Shown in pieces: positions 12,101-23,623 of a stretch of 64,000 nucleotides of DNA (positions within the stretch are counted from its first letter, which is position 1; every line of letters starts with the position of its first letter). The position numbers were made by a program, and so were the translations under genes. The DNA comes from Primula veris (lineage: Eukaryota; Streptophyta; Magnoliopsida; Ericales; Primulaceae). The stretch lies in the NCBI GenBank assembly GCA_963682055.1, contig OY821751.1, forward strand, positions 15,252,001-15,316,000, given 5' to 3'. The notes beneath the pieces are model-generated. The model ran no database searches. It saw only the letters and a list, made by a program, of their open reading frames with translations, and was not told the DNA's origin.

Positions 12101-12960
12101 ATGGTTGCTAGCCCCCGTATCTAAATACCACTTCATATTTTATCTGCTTTTATTTTCATTATGCGCAAATAAAAGTGTAAAACGTTCTTCATTTTCTCTA
12201 GCAAAATTAGCCCTTTCCTCAAATTTATTATTACTCAATCTACACTCGGAAGCGTAATGCTCAAATTTTATACAATTATAACATTTAATTTGGGGCTTAT
12301 CATACCTCGGTTTTCCATTATAATTTATTGCTCTTCCATGGTCTCTCGTCGGATAAGAGTTTTGTCTCCTCTCTTCCTTTTCGAAAGAGTTGTAACCACC
12401 ACGGCCATAATTTTTACCTCGACCTCTTCCTTATTAGCTTTTCGAGTTTCCAAAACTTTTCTCGTTCATCCTAAACTTCGTTTGAAGAGCTTACTTCAGC
12501 GGCTCTTCTTTATCAACTCTTTTATTGAGTTTTTCTTCATGAGCTTGGAGTGAGCCCAAGAGTTGATCCACCGTCATAGATTCTACGTCTTTAGATTCCT
12601 CGATAGCCACAACAATATAATCCCATTTGGAATATAAAGAACGTAGAATTTTTTTGATAAAACCGGTGTCGTCTAAATTTTCTCCGCATCTTTTCATTTG
12701 ATTGACGATATTTTGAACTTGTGAAAAATAGCCATCAACCAATTCGTAGACTTTTGTAGATAAATCCTCAAAATCACAATGTAAGTTTTGTAGTCGAATC
12801 TTTTTTACCTTGTCAACTCATTTGAACGAATTCTTCAAAATATTTCAAGCTTCTTTGCTTGTGGTTGCACATGCCATCTTTTCGAACTAGTTTCATCCAA
12901 AGGTTGATGGATGATGTTAAGAACCATTCGGTCCTTCTTCTTTAAATCCTCCATTTGAGT
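9140..12960 (-). pseudogene. Copia C gag-pol remnant
   Basis: Degenerate minus-strand fragments occur in copia order. gag: DLKKKDRMVLNIIHQPL near 12950, and [15 protein letters not shown] with [15 protein letters not shown] at 12491-12742. GAG-pre-integrase to integrase: MRFGHLKIGGLK, CEACLFGKQPR and LVHTDICVP at 11451-11726. Post-integrase linker: KFLFICHDSRAKGYKLYN near 10980. RT: LIVCLYVDDLIFTEDN at about 10050, then LGIEVKQ and LVGSLQYLTITRPDILYGV. RNase H: LSTCEAEYVA and the end YVRSQDQLADIFTKAL at 9175-9530. Many stops and shifts separate the pieces, so the polyprotein is not made. Confidence 0.85.
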
Positions 12961-13057
12961 CTGAGTTACGTCATCATCTTCTTCGGGTTCATTATACCCG
13001 GTCTATACGATTTCCCACACATTCTTATGCTCCAATTATTGTACAAATCTTTTTTAA

Positions 13058-13180
13058 GCATGGGGATAAAACGGGTTATTCCACCGGTTATTTTGGGACC
13101 GTTGGCTCTGGTACCACTGTTGGATTTGATAAAACGGGTTATTCCTCCGGTTATTTTGGGACCGTTAGCTCTGGTACCAA
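13058..13180 (-). repeat. Tandem duplication of the primer-binding region (element C)
   Basis: Two copies of a roughly 60-bp unit (GATAAAACGGGTTATTCC...GGGACCGTT.GCTCTGGTACCA) lie side by side just inside the 5' LTR. Each contains a primer-binding-like site (TGGTACCAGAGC on the minus strand). Only the right-hand copy abuts the LTR. Confidence 0.8.
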
Positions 13181-13468
13181 TGAGGTCGAAAAACTAGTAA
13201 CAAAAATGCTAAAAAAAGCACAAGAAAAGGGAAATAACTTTTTATTATTTTGGTGTGTCTTACAAAGGTAAAAACATCACTTATTTATAATAAACTCAAC
13301 ATAAATGTAGAAACTGAAAGATTACATAGTTTTAATCTCATGAACCCATGATCTCTAGAAACTTATAAAATCTAAATGCTAAATCCATGATCTCTAAAAA
13401 CTTATAAAATGTAAATGCTAAATAATAATAACACAAAATTAATATCACAGAAGTTACTTTTTTCAACA
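13181..13468 (-). repeat. Copia C 5' LTR
   Basis: This 288-bp LTR starts (minus strand) TGTTGAAAAAAGTAA at 13468 and ends GACCTCA, followed directly by the primer-binding site. At its outer edge the FAR1-related frame runs ...TFHINQ straight into the LTR. Confidence 0.85.
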
Positions 13469-14460
13469 TTTGATTGATGTGAAAAGTACACAAAGCATGT
13501 TGTACCTCAGGTATAACTTCAATCAAATCAACTTTCATAGCTGCGGCTTCGTCCATAAAAATTATCCCCGCTAATTTACCACGGTGACAAAGAAAAAAAA
13601 ATTCTTGAAAAGCCATACAAACGAATCAACACTCTCTTTATACAATAGATAAACCCCAAACACAACTATCTGACAATGTTTATTTAAACCACTACAAATC
13701 TCTAAAGGTCTTGATGCCTTATTAGTGCCAAATGTGGTGTCGAAAGAGACTACTTCTCCAAAAACTTCATGATCAACCAACATACTTGAATCGGCCCAAA
13801 AGAAATTGGTAATTTTTCTATCTTGATCAAATTGGTAGGCATGATAGAATGAATAATTTTCTCTTGATTTTTCTTAAAAATAATCCAATATCGCAGTAGT
13901 TTCGCCCAAACCAATATTTTTTTATCTTGAATTTTGAGGTTGCAAATGCGTGTTCAAACATTTTCTTGTAAAAAATAAATTTTCTAATCCACCTGCTTGT
14001 ATTGCCATGTACCTATGCATCTGTTTTGGCCAAAGACCCGCACGTGATGCCATATTGATATCATGAGCCTCACTCTCACTAATATTTTGATGTGCTCTAA
14101 AGTTGTGAACGGTCTCTTTTCCTTCTAACTCATGGTTATGGGTTTCCACAAATTCTTTCACATAATATTTTCCCTTCTTTTTATTCAATGAAAATTTCAT
14201 TAAAATGCCACAATTACATCTAGTATCCGCCTAAGGTTTTGCATTAAGACGCCGTTTATCTTCACCCTTCTGCCCCTGTTTACTACATAAATAGGTTCTT
14301 CAGGTCGCCATATCATTTTTCCCTAGATTTGTACCACGCTTTCGTACACTGAATCCAGTCTTGTTTCAAAATCTTGTCCAAAATACTTCGCTTGGCGCTA
14401 GTGTGTGAAATTCCATCCCCACAAACGGCTTTATGTTCAATTATATACTTTCACCCTCGG

Positions 14461-15899
14461 AACGTACTTACGCATTCTCTACATAATTTTAAATGTTAAA
14501 ACCATGTAGATTATCTAATACGTAATCCTTACCCAAAAAATTAAACATACATAAGCGACACTTTAAACTACAAGAACCCATTTTATTCATTAGTTTAAGA
14601 AAACCGCCTTTTATTTTTCTTCACAATCGCAACCAAACAGGCACATTTCTCATTTGGTTGTAAAGTTGAGTCTTTTGGTTCAAAACTGCATTAGTTGACA
14701 TAAAAATTTAGAAGTCAAGACATAAAATCCAGGCTATTTGAGAAATGATAATTTTGTAAATTTATGTTCAAGCCAAAAGTTGGATAATTTTTACGAACAT
14801 TTAAGCAATGGCTATTATGCACGGCCAGTCCTTATGGCATCCAAAACAGCCAATGAACTTAGGCACCGACCGATAAAATGCGCTGAAATATTTTTTTTTT
14901 ATAAAAAAATAAAATATAAATATATATATATATATATATACAATTTGTTTTTTGTCATTAATAGTATTCTGGCGCTTACTTAACACAATGCATGCATCAA
15001 CACAGTTGGTTGGTTAAGTAGTGTTCCAGTTTAGCGCAGATCCAAGCTTCGATTCTGTTAAGCAGAGTTTTTTTTTTGTATACATTTGTTACTTATTTTT
15101 CTTATACATTTGTTACTTTTAAGAAATTGCTCAAACTGAAATTGCTGTGTTTGCAAATTGAACTTGAGACCTCTGGTACATTTAATCAGTGCACTTCCAT
15201 TATACTAGAACAAATTATTATACACATATTGCAATCTTTTAAGTATTTATATTTTATTAATATTTAAGTTTTACACTTAAAATGCGCCTTTTTTATTTTA
15301 TTAATTTACGGCTTATGTGCTTTACACCATCGGACCGGCCCTGCTATTATGTATATACATTGCACAACAAACAAAATAAGCTAATAAAATGAATAATTTG
15401 CTTAGAGCTATTATGTATACACTATTTTAAACAGCAGATAAAAAAGTAGTGACTTATAAGTTGAAACCAAACAAGCCGAAATGACCTAGTGATATAAATG
15501 AATTGCAGTAATGAATGATTGGGCATGATATATTTATGTAAACTAATCATAATTGATAAAAAGATAGTTAAAACAATTGAATCATTAAGTTACATACCTC
15601 GATTGTCCATATCCGGATTAGTGGTAACATGCGAATATCTGGTGGTTTCTGAAATTAAGCCTAGGTCAAGATCTTCCATGGTAGAAGGAGGAGGGAGATG
15701 AAGAAGTGAGAAGAAAAATTGTAGCAAAAAGGTGAAGAGGGTTTATAAGAGAGGTAGGATTGGGTTTGATCTCTGTATCTCTCTGTAAAGAGCGGGAGAA
15801 AATAGTTATTTTTCCAAATGTTTTGTTAACCCTTGAATTGGTTTTTAATCTAATGGCCGAAAAAGCAGGACATGCTACCTTACAAAAAAAAAAACAGGA
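14461..15899. other. Non-coding stretch around the MITE
   Basis: Apart from the MITE I see only AT-rich unique-looking DNA. The short open frames here have no family resemblance. The left end adjoins the N-terminal part of the FAR1-related pseudogene, and the right end adjoins the C-terminal part of the kelch pseudogene. Confidence 0.5.
14820..15343. mobile_element. hAT-type MITE, 524 bp
   Basis: The ends form imperfect terminal inverted repeats: CACGGCCAGTCCTTATGGC on the left and, reverse-complemented, CAGGGCCGGTCCGATGGTG on the right. A perfect 8-bp duplication CTATTATG flanks the element (14812-14819 and 15344-15351), the size hAT transposases make. There is no coding capacity inside. 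A TA microsatellite lies at about 14921-14940. Confidence 0.85.
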
Positions 15900-16429
15900 C
15901 AACAAAAACTCATCCGGAAGGCCCGTCACCATTTGAAAATTGAAACAGTCAATTTTATGATGAGGGATGTATTCGCTGTAAGCATCTACGGGGCAAAGCA
16001 CAGTCAATATTCCATTACCCTTCGAAACCATTCTTGAGTTACAACACTTCACCAAAACTTCAATGTCCTAATCGAAGCCTACATATATAGTCCCACACAT
16101 CGATCACTGACTTGAGGTCACTATCAAGATTTTCGAGGTCAGAAGCGATAATCTCGTTTTCTTTCCATACCGACTACACAATAGACAACTCCGTCAAGAA
16201 GGGCAGATGATTTCACATTCCAACCATTCTCGTTGATAGCCTTGCATGGTCCAGATACTATATCTATAAATATAGTCCATTGGATCCGGTTTCCCTGAGA
16301 ACCTTCTTCTCATTGTCATTATCCTCTCCGCTTATAACCAATTGCAAACTTAACACAGTGAGAGATACAAGGGCAGCACATCAGTGTCTTCAGGGGTTGC
16401 CATCGCAACCCCACACTTTTCATAAATTA

Positions 16430-16664
16430 ATTTTTTTAGTAGCGTTTTTTGAAATAATTTATATATAATGTATTATGGCAATCACTTAAATATTTTTTTT
16501 GTCAACCACTTTCAAAATTATATATTGTTACTATAATAATATACTATAACTTTTTGTTTGATGCTAATAGTACTAATTAAAAATAAAGTAACAAGCAAAT
16601 TAAATACACTATAACACTAACTTATATACCATGTTGATACGTGATACACATATTTGAAAAAACT

Positions 16665-16714
<50 letters not shown>

Positions 16715-17320
16715 TTAATAATAATAATAATAATAATAACAATAACATACTGTGGTGGTTGTAAATAAACTTAAAATATTTTTTGATAGTTTGTATGCAA
16801 AATAACTATAATGAAATTGTGTAAAATATATTTGGTTGTTCGTTTATATCTATAAAAAATGAGTATATGTAAACTTGAATATTTAATAAAATAAATTTGA
16901 CTTTTCCGGGTTTGCAATATTTTTATACCTTTCTTTGTTCATATTTTTTCTTTTTAATAGCTCGGTTTGTTAATTTTACTTTTTTATAGATTCGTTTCTT
17001 TATATTTTTCCTTGTCATACCATTTTTTTCTTAATTTTTATTTATTTTACATTGGTTTTTAATTTTTATTTTATTTTTGATCAATTTTGAAATGCTGAAC
17101 GTGATTTTATTATTGTGACTTTTTTTGAGACTTTGAAAAAAATGTTAAAATTGACCAAAAAGGAAAAAAAAAAAGAAACCGGGTGCAAAAAAGAAAAATT
17201 AAGAAATTTAGAAACTGGGTACAAAAAATAAAAATTAGTATTAAAAAAAAAGGTATAAATCACGCTTTTCTGCTCTTTACAATTTGAAAAATATTATGTT
17301 TTTCTACTTTTGCAACCTTA
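16430..17320. repeat. AT-rich insertion in the kelch pseudogene
   Basis: Non-coding DNA separates two parts of the kelch reading. It contains a TAA trinucleotide array (16671-16738) and, at 16900-17310, a diverged copy of the repeat at 1977-2340. I could not define terminal repeats or a duplication. Confidence 0.45.
16671..16738. repeat. (TAA)n microsatellite
   Basis: About 22 tandem TAA/AAT units with one interruption, inside the insertion in the kelch pseudogene. Confidence 0.95.
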
Positions 17321-18120
17321 AATATTTGGTCCGCCCTTAGAGATATATCACAACCACCTTTCAATCTAGGGAAATTTTCCCATTTCCTGCAAACTGGATC
17401 ATAAATCTCAACATACGATTCACGATTGTAGCTACAATCACCAATGGCCTACAATTTTCCGTCCATGTCAAAGACAGAAGGAGGAATTCTCTCATTATTC
17501 ATCGGAGCAGCTTTCTTACAGCCATTTTCTGGGTAACGAGGGTCGATATAATATACCGCCCTTGTTTTATTATACTCCCCAGAGCCATCAAAAACATAAC
17601 CACCAACAATATATAGGATGGAACCGATAACAACATGTGTAGATAGATTGCAGTCGTGTGGTAGCGGGCATGGATGAGGGGAGAGGACTTCAGTCTTCGA
17701 TGTGCTCTCATCGTTCTTGATTCCATACGAATCCAATGCCGCATAAGATTTCTTAGCATCTTCTTCTGAATGATTATGGGACTTGGTCAATAAATATATA
17801 TCAGGAACACCAATGTCTTTCTTATCACTTTCTTCGATTCTGTGATTTAAGATCGTCATCTTTGCGCCATCGTGTGAGTCTCCCGTTGCAAATCTTCTAA
17901 GAAAGCCAGGACAAAAAAAAAAAATAAGAAAATGTTAGGTAGGAGACTTTTAAAAAAGAAAAATTAATGCAGTATGAATGAAAAGTAACCTAGTTCTTTC
18001 GCAAGAAAAGAAATTGATTTTGAAGGGTTTTCTCCTTCTTTTGTTAATGTAAAAGGAAAACATCAAAGAAAGTGTTAGCCAACTTTACATTTGAAAATCA
18101 AAATAAGCTGAGCTTATTAC

Positions 18121-19393
18121 TGTTGGAAACATGTTTGATTTTTGAGCGGAAAACTGGCATTAGATCCTGATTATAGTGAATATGAATTTAATAAAAAACA
18201 ATATAGAGATACCTCACGAGTAAAGATAGATCACATTTGATCTTCTACCGTATTCTTATTATACTTCTTGCTCCTTAGAGAGATGAGCTCTCAAACTGCT
18301 AGTAAACTAGAAAACTGTTTTTATGAAACTGTATTTTTTTTTCAAAGTATAAGAGTGTATTTATAGGCTACTGTAGGGATCTAGTGCACAAGAAGATTAA
18401 GACTTTTACTTAAACTAAATGTCTAACCCTACTTAAATTATAGCTTAATTAAAAAATATTATATAGCCTTAATTAAAAAAACTAATATAGTATTATCTAA
18501 TTAATACTTTTATAATCATAGGATAATCTATCAGTAAATTATATTTATTTCCAATAGAGAATATAATTGCACTCTTATTACTTCTCAAATTAATATTTGA
18601 GAACAGATTATTAAATAATTAAATATCTCCTCATGTTAAGATTACAGATATCCACCGAGTAAATAATTCACTGACAATTAATTTACTTGGCATATTATTT
18701 CCTCGACCTTACCACTTAACTTATTTGTTGTGTCGGATATAATATCCACTTGCAAGATTTGACACAAACAAAACTTATAAGCTTATCGAGAGGATATCAT
18801 CAATCCTTATTAAATGACGTGAATTCTGTCAACTATATACACACACCATATAAATAATGTTACTGCCCAACGTATGAGTTAATTGACCACAACAAAACTC
18901 ACTAATTGCAAATCAAAGCAGTATACATTGTAAATATGTGTATCAAAAATAATCTAGAGATTAAGAGTATGAGTAATCATAATAATTTTTTAGGTATAAT
19001 TATTTTATTCTGGTCAGTATCATAAAATAATACCACTTTGTCCTGTTCAATATACTCTAAGTATACTAGCACAAAAAGTCGGAACTCAACCGTTCCCTTT
19101 AGTCAAGACAGACCTACGAAAACTATGTTCTACAACTCTACCGATGGTTGTTCACTCCATCTAAAGTTGTGAACGATAAAATATATATTCTGTAAGAACC
19201 AGTGATTTGATCTTCCGTGTGTAATCCGTACTCGACACACCAAATCACTTAATATACAAAATAAAGACACATGTACATATAAATAGCATGTATAATATTG
19301 CTCAAAACTATTCTCAAATAAATCATTCATTGTTAATAAATAAATACTAAAACACCAACAATAAATCATGTATTTTAGTATATCATTTTAACA
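18121..19393 (-). repeat. Copia D 3' LTR
   Basis: On the minus strand it starts TGTTAAAATGATATAC at 19393 after the purine tract and ends TTTCCAACA at 18121. It holds about 100 bp around 18850-18960 that the other LTR lacks. Confidence 0.9.
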
Positions 19394-19503
19394 ATCTCCC
19401 ACTTATACTTAAAGTCATGATTTTCTACATTAAACACTCATCCCCTCTATTTATCTAAGACCTTACCGAAAAAGTCTTAATAAAGAGACTAATAGAAAGT
19501 TAT

Positions 19504-19734
19504 TGTTGTGTGACATATTAGCTCGTTATAGATATATATAGAGATATGTATAGATATAGAGAGAGGTAAGAGAAATAACAGACGAAGTGTTTTCATTAAT
19601 ATGATTGTATAGAGAGATACATCAAGAGACCCCTGACCCTCTTTATATAATAGAGGGTAGGGTTACATATGCTAGGAAAGCCCACGATAGGCCAATAAAG
19701 TAAGGCCCAAGATGACCAATAATATCCTACAACA
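19504..19734 (-). repeat. Family-Z 3' LTR (nested copy)
   Basis: 231 bp, starting TGTTGTGTGACATATTAGC on the plus strand and ending CCTACAACA. It adjoins the reversed purine tract CTCCCCCTTTG. Confidence 0.95.
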
Positions 19735-21180
19735 CTCCCCCTTTGGACGTCTTGATTTCTTCGTCTTCATGCTGTCGATGTGAGTCGAATTCATTCGCAG
19801 TGCTAAACACGTAAAAACCTTAGGGCCGGAAAACCCAGTGTGGGACAAAACCGGTACCTAGGAAAAACTGTGTAGCCGAATAATATAGGCCGAAATATCA
19901 TGTAAGTAACTAACCACAAAACAGTGTGCCTCATCAAAACCTTGCCAAAGCAAACCCAATGGGAAAATCTCTGATCGAAGGAAAAAGAGTGCAACAATGG
20001 TAGTAGTAGGGATCAACCACAAAACAGGTGCCTCATCAAAACCTTGCTAGAGTAAACCCAGTGGGAAAAAATCTCTAGTCAAAGGACAAAAGAGTACACA
20101 GTGGTAAGAAGTATACAACAGGATACTCCCCCGAATTTCGGCAATCTTAAGTGAGATATGATGGAAACGTGTCTCGCTAAAAACCTTGCCAAGGAAAACC
20201 CAGTGGGAAAAAAACCTTGGTCTAAGGACAAAAAGAGTACACGAGCATGCGACTGGATGCTCCCCCTCAATTGCACACGACAGGGTGCGAGGATTTCGAC
20301 TAAGTAGTAATTAGTGCAATAAGCATTCACATGAATGCTCCCCCTCACTTGCACACGACTGGGTGTAATGATTTCATATTCGAATAAAGAGTACAAGCAT
20401 TCGACTGGATGCCTCATTTACTTGCACATGACTGTATGCAAGAAAATATAACGTGGAATAAACCGATCATTCGACAGGATGCTCTTAAACTTCATATGTG
20501 AAGATTTATTTCGGCAAGAAATGCTAAATAGCATAATCTAGTCATGTCTCTCTTGATCAATAACGACAAGTTGTCCTCAAATAAGACAAGTGTTTTATCT
20601 GGATCGTGAGACAGAGCATATGTAATTCAAATATGGCTAATACGAGCTCGAAGCCATATACACTCTCTAGTCGTCTCATAGAGCACGAGTAGATTAGAGT
20701 GATTCGTTTGGAGTCATTCCAAGACCTCCAAGATATTGCCTTATTCCTAATGGTAAAGACAGACCATGTTAGGAATATCCCTTATGCGGGTCTGATAAGT
20801 AATCGGCATCGGTACAACCGAAAAAGGGTTGCATTAATTTGAGTACCGAAGGGGGTAGGTACACTCGATGACGCAAATGGGATAAGAAAAGCCCTCATCC
20901 ACAGTTACCTTAAGGTAATGGGAAAATGTCTTTTATGCCATTTCGATGGCAGCTTTTTAGCGCGATGTTGTGTCGAGCTATACCATTCACAGCATACGAG
21001 ATGTTCGTCCTAGCACATTAGACCAAGTACAATGATGCGCTTATTGTACTTAGATATGAACATGATGGTTCAATATCTCTTCATCGTCTCATCAGGGACG
21101 GACTTGGTCTATATCAATGTCTAGTGATCGAACGATCATGGGAGAATTTGACGACTTAACATTGGTGGTGTTGGAGCTAC
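19735..21180 (-). pseudogene. Family-Z 3' region with RNase H trace
   Basis: This stretch aligns, reversed, with 240-1752. It carries the tandem CATTGGGTTT-type and GCATCCAGTCG-type units, then the degenerate RNase H segment (about 20480-20720) and the relic of the RT region with ATGATCGTTCGATCACTAGA (about 21120). No frame is open over a domain. Beyond 21180 the two copies can no longer be compared because the window cuts the first one. Confidence 0.75.
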
Positions 21181-23623
21181 AGATCCGAACACACTTTCGC
21201 TAAGGAGTCTACTTGGATTGCAAGTTTCCATTAGTCCAGTCTATTCTACGTTGACTTCAGGCAATGGTACATGGTTCCCTGTCATAATTTGCTCATATTA
21301 TCAGTCGTCACCGAATATATGAACAAGTAATCAATGACAGTCTCGTTTCGCTTCAATATCGTCTAAGATATCATGATCGACAGATATTTCAAGATTCTTA
21401 GGATGAGGAGGAAATCACACATCTCCTTGCTCCTTTATAATCTCGTGCGACAAACGTGTTTCAGTTCACCACCTCTGGGGCTGAACGAATTTGGAACCGG
21501 TCAACTTCCTCGTATCTTGGGAAGGACGACAGACTGACGGCCGACGGTAGCGTCCTTTGCTTGGCGGGTTCGACCAAAGCAACGTGTTACGACAGGAACA
21601 CAGTGTCCGACATGGACGTCTATCCTTGCAAGCATTTTGCAGCATGTATAAATGATCTCGTGACATCTCATAAAGTCATTAAATGCGTCTGGCATTTAGT
21701 TAGATTTGAGAGAGTCTATGCACTTACTTATCACTAAGTGCAGTTTTGGGGATCAAGCTAAGACCGAGTGGGTTATGCCACGTTACTTCACGTCGTTCCT
21801 TATCAACGGTAACGTGCAAATCTCCCCCTAACGACAGGGAGAACAGTCACTTTTGCATATCATGCGGTAAAGAGATCGCTTGCCAAGGTTACTCTATCAA
21901 ATGATAGGTATGGGATTCATAATCGACTAATGTCCCCTTCAGAGGTCCATATTTTGAACGCTATAGCGGCTCAATCAAAATATTAATTAAGCACTCCAAA
22001 CTATAAACATATAAACCGGTCGTTTTATATCATTCTGGATTATTTATCATATAAAACGACTGGTTTATATGTTTATAGTTTGCATAAGCACAAACTTTGT
22101 TTCAAAACGACAGGTTCGAAAATAGTTTTGCTTAATGTGAATTGGTTCTCATTGATCGAACGACGGGTCGATACTGAAACACCAATTCGGCGAAACATAC
22201 ATCACTATATAAACACACTCGGGGAAATTATTATTTAGTCAACCCTTTCGGTAGCTCTACTTGAAAAACGACCAGGAAAGACGGTGAGAGTGGAAGGCAC
22301 GAATGCCACTTAAAACCCGACCTCATTAGGATATCGACTTCCGTCTATATCTTTCCTAGACATCGTATCCAAATAGGTGAGCCTAGTTGGGAAGGGTTCA
22401 TAATTTTTTCAACTTAAATGTGAAAATATGTGATTCCGCAAATTTACATATTATACACATGGCAGTGATTAAATATATTTAGATTGTATCTGCTTGTAGT
22501 ACATATTATAACAAGATATTCTAAATCACACTTAGCAATGTCTAATACAATCAATCAATCTAAATTTACCAATCAGTACAAAATATATCACAATTATTAT
22601 TCTAATGCCATATGTGTAAATTTTATTCATGGTAATTACAACATGCAATAGTAATATATCTTTAATTTACCAATTAATTCTATATATGGTAATTTTTAAC
22701 ATGCAAAGTGGTTAAATATACATGGAAACATATCAATTTATTCAATTAACATGCAATTTTTATTCACTTGCCTTTTTAATAAATATATATATGCATGTGG
22801 GTGAATATTTAGACCGAATATTGACTTTTATAACACATATATACTGTTTTTATACATGTAATATACTATAGGGACTATCCGTGTAATTTCAGCAAACTAT
22901 ATATCTATTTACAGCATTATTACAGCTTCAGTCCATAATTTCAGACAAGTTTCAGTTTAGTCCTTTAGTAATTAACATGCACAGTCAATAGTTTCAGCGA
23001 ATTACAAAACAGTCCTACTGTTTTCAGTTTTTTTACAGATTTAATCCTACATATTAATACACGTTTTACAATTACATGATTTCCGATTTACAACCCGATT
23101 AGATGTCTTTTACTGATTTTGTTTGTATAAAAATACAATTTTACAGTACACGATACATATTACATATCAATAGGTTTTTATAGACAGTTTGATCATGTTA
23201 GACAGTAAAAATAAAAAAAATCTATCATGCATAGGTTTTTTTTTCAACAAATACATGCAGTTTGGGTTACTGTGTATGGTCTTATCAACAAATATGATTT
23301 TATAATCAACAATATATGTGTTACGATCATGCTTTAGTTATCTATACAAGTAACAAACTCTAATACACATGGATTATATACTACGGTATATTTATCATGT
23401 TTTATTTATCCATAAAATAATACGTGCAATCACATATATGGAATAAATTAAGTTTTGAATTCGCTACCTTACGCACGGTATGTTGGTGAAGGTCGATATA
23501 GCAAAACCCTAAAAACCCGGATAAACCTCAAGGTTTATAAATACCCAAATCCGTTCATTTACCCAAAATCTTCAATATCCGTGAGCGTATATCCTATTCT
23601 CCGTGAGCAAAGTGCTGATAACG
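21181..23623 (-). other. Family-Z 5' internal region, no coding domain seen
   Basis: About 2.4 kb between the RNase H relic and the 5' LTR, where an autonomous copia would carry gag, protease, integrase and RT. It is AT-rich and I can find none of those motifs on either strand. It contains a strong hairpin at 21997-22082. Confidence 0.6.
21997..22082. repeat. 34-bp inverted repeat (hairpin)
   Basis: Arms 21997-22030 and 22049-22082 are reverse complements at 33 of 34 positions, with an 18-bp spacer. The arm begins CAAACTATAAACATATAAAC and ends CGTTTTATAT. It lies inside the non-coding half of the nested family-Z element. Confidence 0.92.

Larger units (their letters stand above)
8912..13468 (-). 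mobile_element. Copia element C, inside the FAR1-related gene
   Basis: This is a short-LTR Ty1/copia element on the minus strand, about 4.56 kb. The 5' LTR is 13181-13468 and the 3' LTR 8912-9128. A primer-binding site, TTGGTACCAGAGC, abuts the 5' LTR and resembles the initiator-Met tRNA complement. A polypurine tract AAAGGGGAG abuts the 3' LTR. gag, integrase, RT and RNase H remnants lie between. The TSD is not clean: TTTGA flanks the right end and a TTTGA occurs 13 bp short of the left LTR edge, so the left end is uncertain by that amount. Confidence 0.85.
7312..14460 (-). pseudogene. FAR1-related (MULE-derived) gene, disrupted
   Basis: Minus-strand fragments fit a FAR1/FHY3-type protein, a nuclear DNA-binding family derived from Mutator-like transposases. 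From about 14460: a FAR1 DNA-binding region with GMEFHTLAPSEV, GFSVRKRG, LCSKQG, TRCNCG and ETHNHELEG. From 13783: the MULE core with VVSFDTTFGTNKASRPL and VDSFVWLF. Then MDEAAAMKVDL...HALCTFHINQ up to 13469, where copia element C intervenes. The gene resumes at 8911, and a SWIM zinc finger follows (CTC...LLCAHILKVL, about 7830-7880) with KYILKR, then a basic C-terminus ending at 7312. At least five in-frame stops lie outside the insertion, plus a TGA where the family has Trp after YILKR. 8110-8580 does not read as protein and may be an intron or another insertion. Confidence 0.8.
15900..17910 (-). pseudogene. Kelch-repeat (F-box/kelch-like) pseudogene
   Basis: The minus-strand frame from about 17905 reads PGFLRRFATGDSHDGAKMTI and passes VIGSILYIVGGYVFDGSG, RAVYYIDPRYPENGCKKAAP and SVFDMDGKL. 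After a TAG it continues AIGDCSYNRESYVEIYDP and CRKWENFPRL (to about 17330). These are kelch blade signatures (VGG, then a YDP..W turn). About 900 bp of AT-rich DNA intervenes (about 16430-17320). The next blade follows at about 16270-16150 with GWNVKSSALLDGVVYCVVG, and C-terminal remnants in shifted frames run to about 15900. Plant proteins of this type are often F-box substrate adaptors, but no F-box is visible. Stops, shifts and the insertion make it non-functional. Confidence 0.65.

Noticed and set aside
15666..16055. 129-codon minus-strand frame as a separate gene
   Set aside because: Its first half overlaps the shifted-frame C-terminal part of the kelch pseudogene, and the rest has no homology signal.
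16392..16411. Small perfect hairpin GGGGTTGC..GCAACCCC
   Set aside because: Arms of only 8 bp with no T-run or other context; noted but too short to interpret.
16671..16738. TAA array as a possible CRISPR-like or regulatory repeat
   Set aside because: Simple trinucleotide microsatellite without spacers, in a plant nuclear context.
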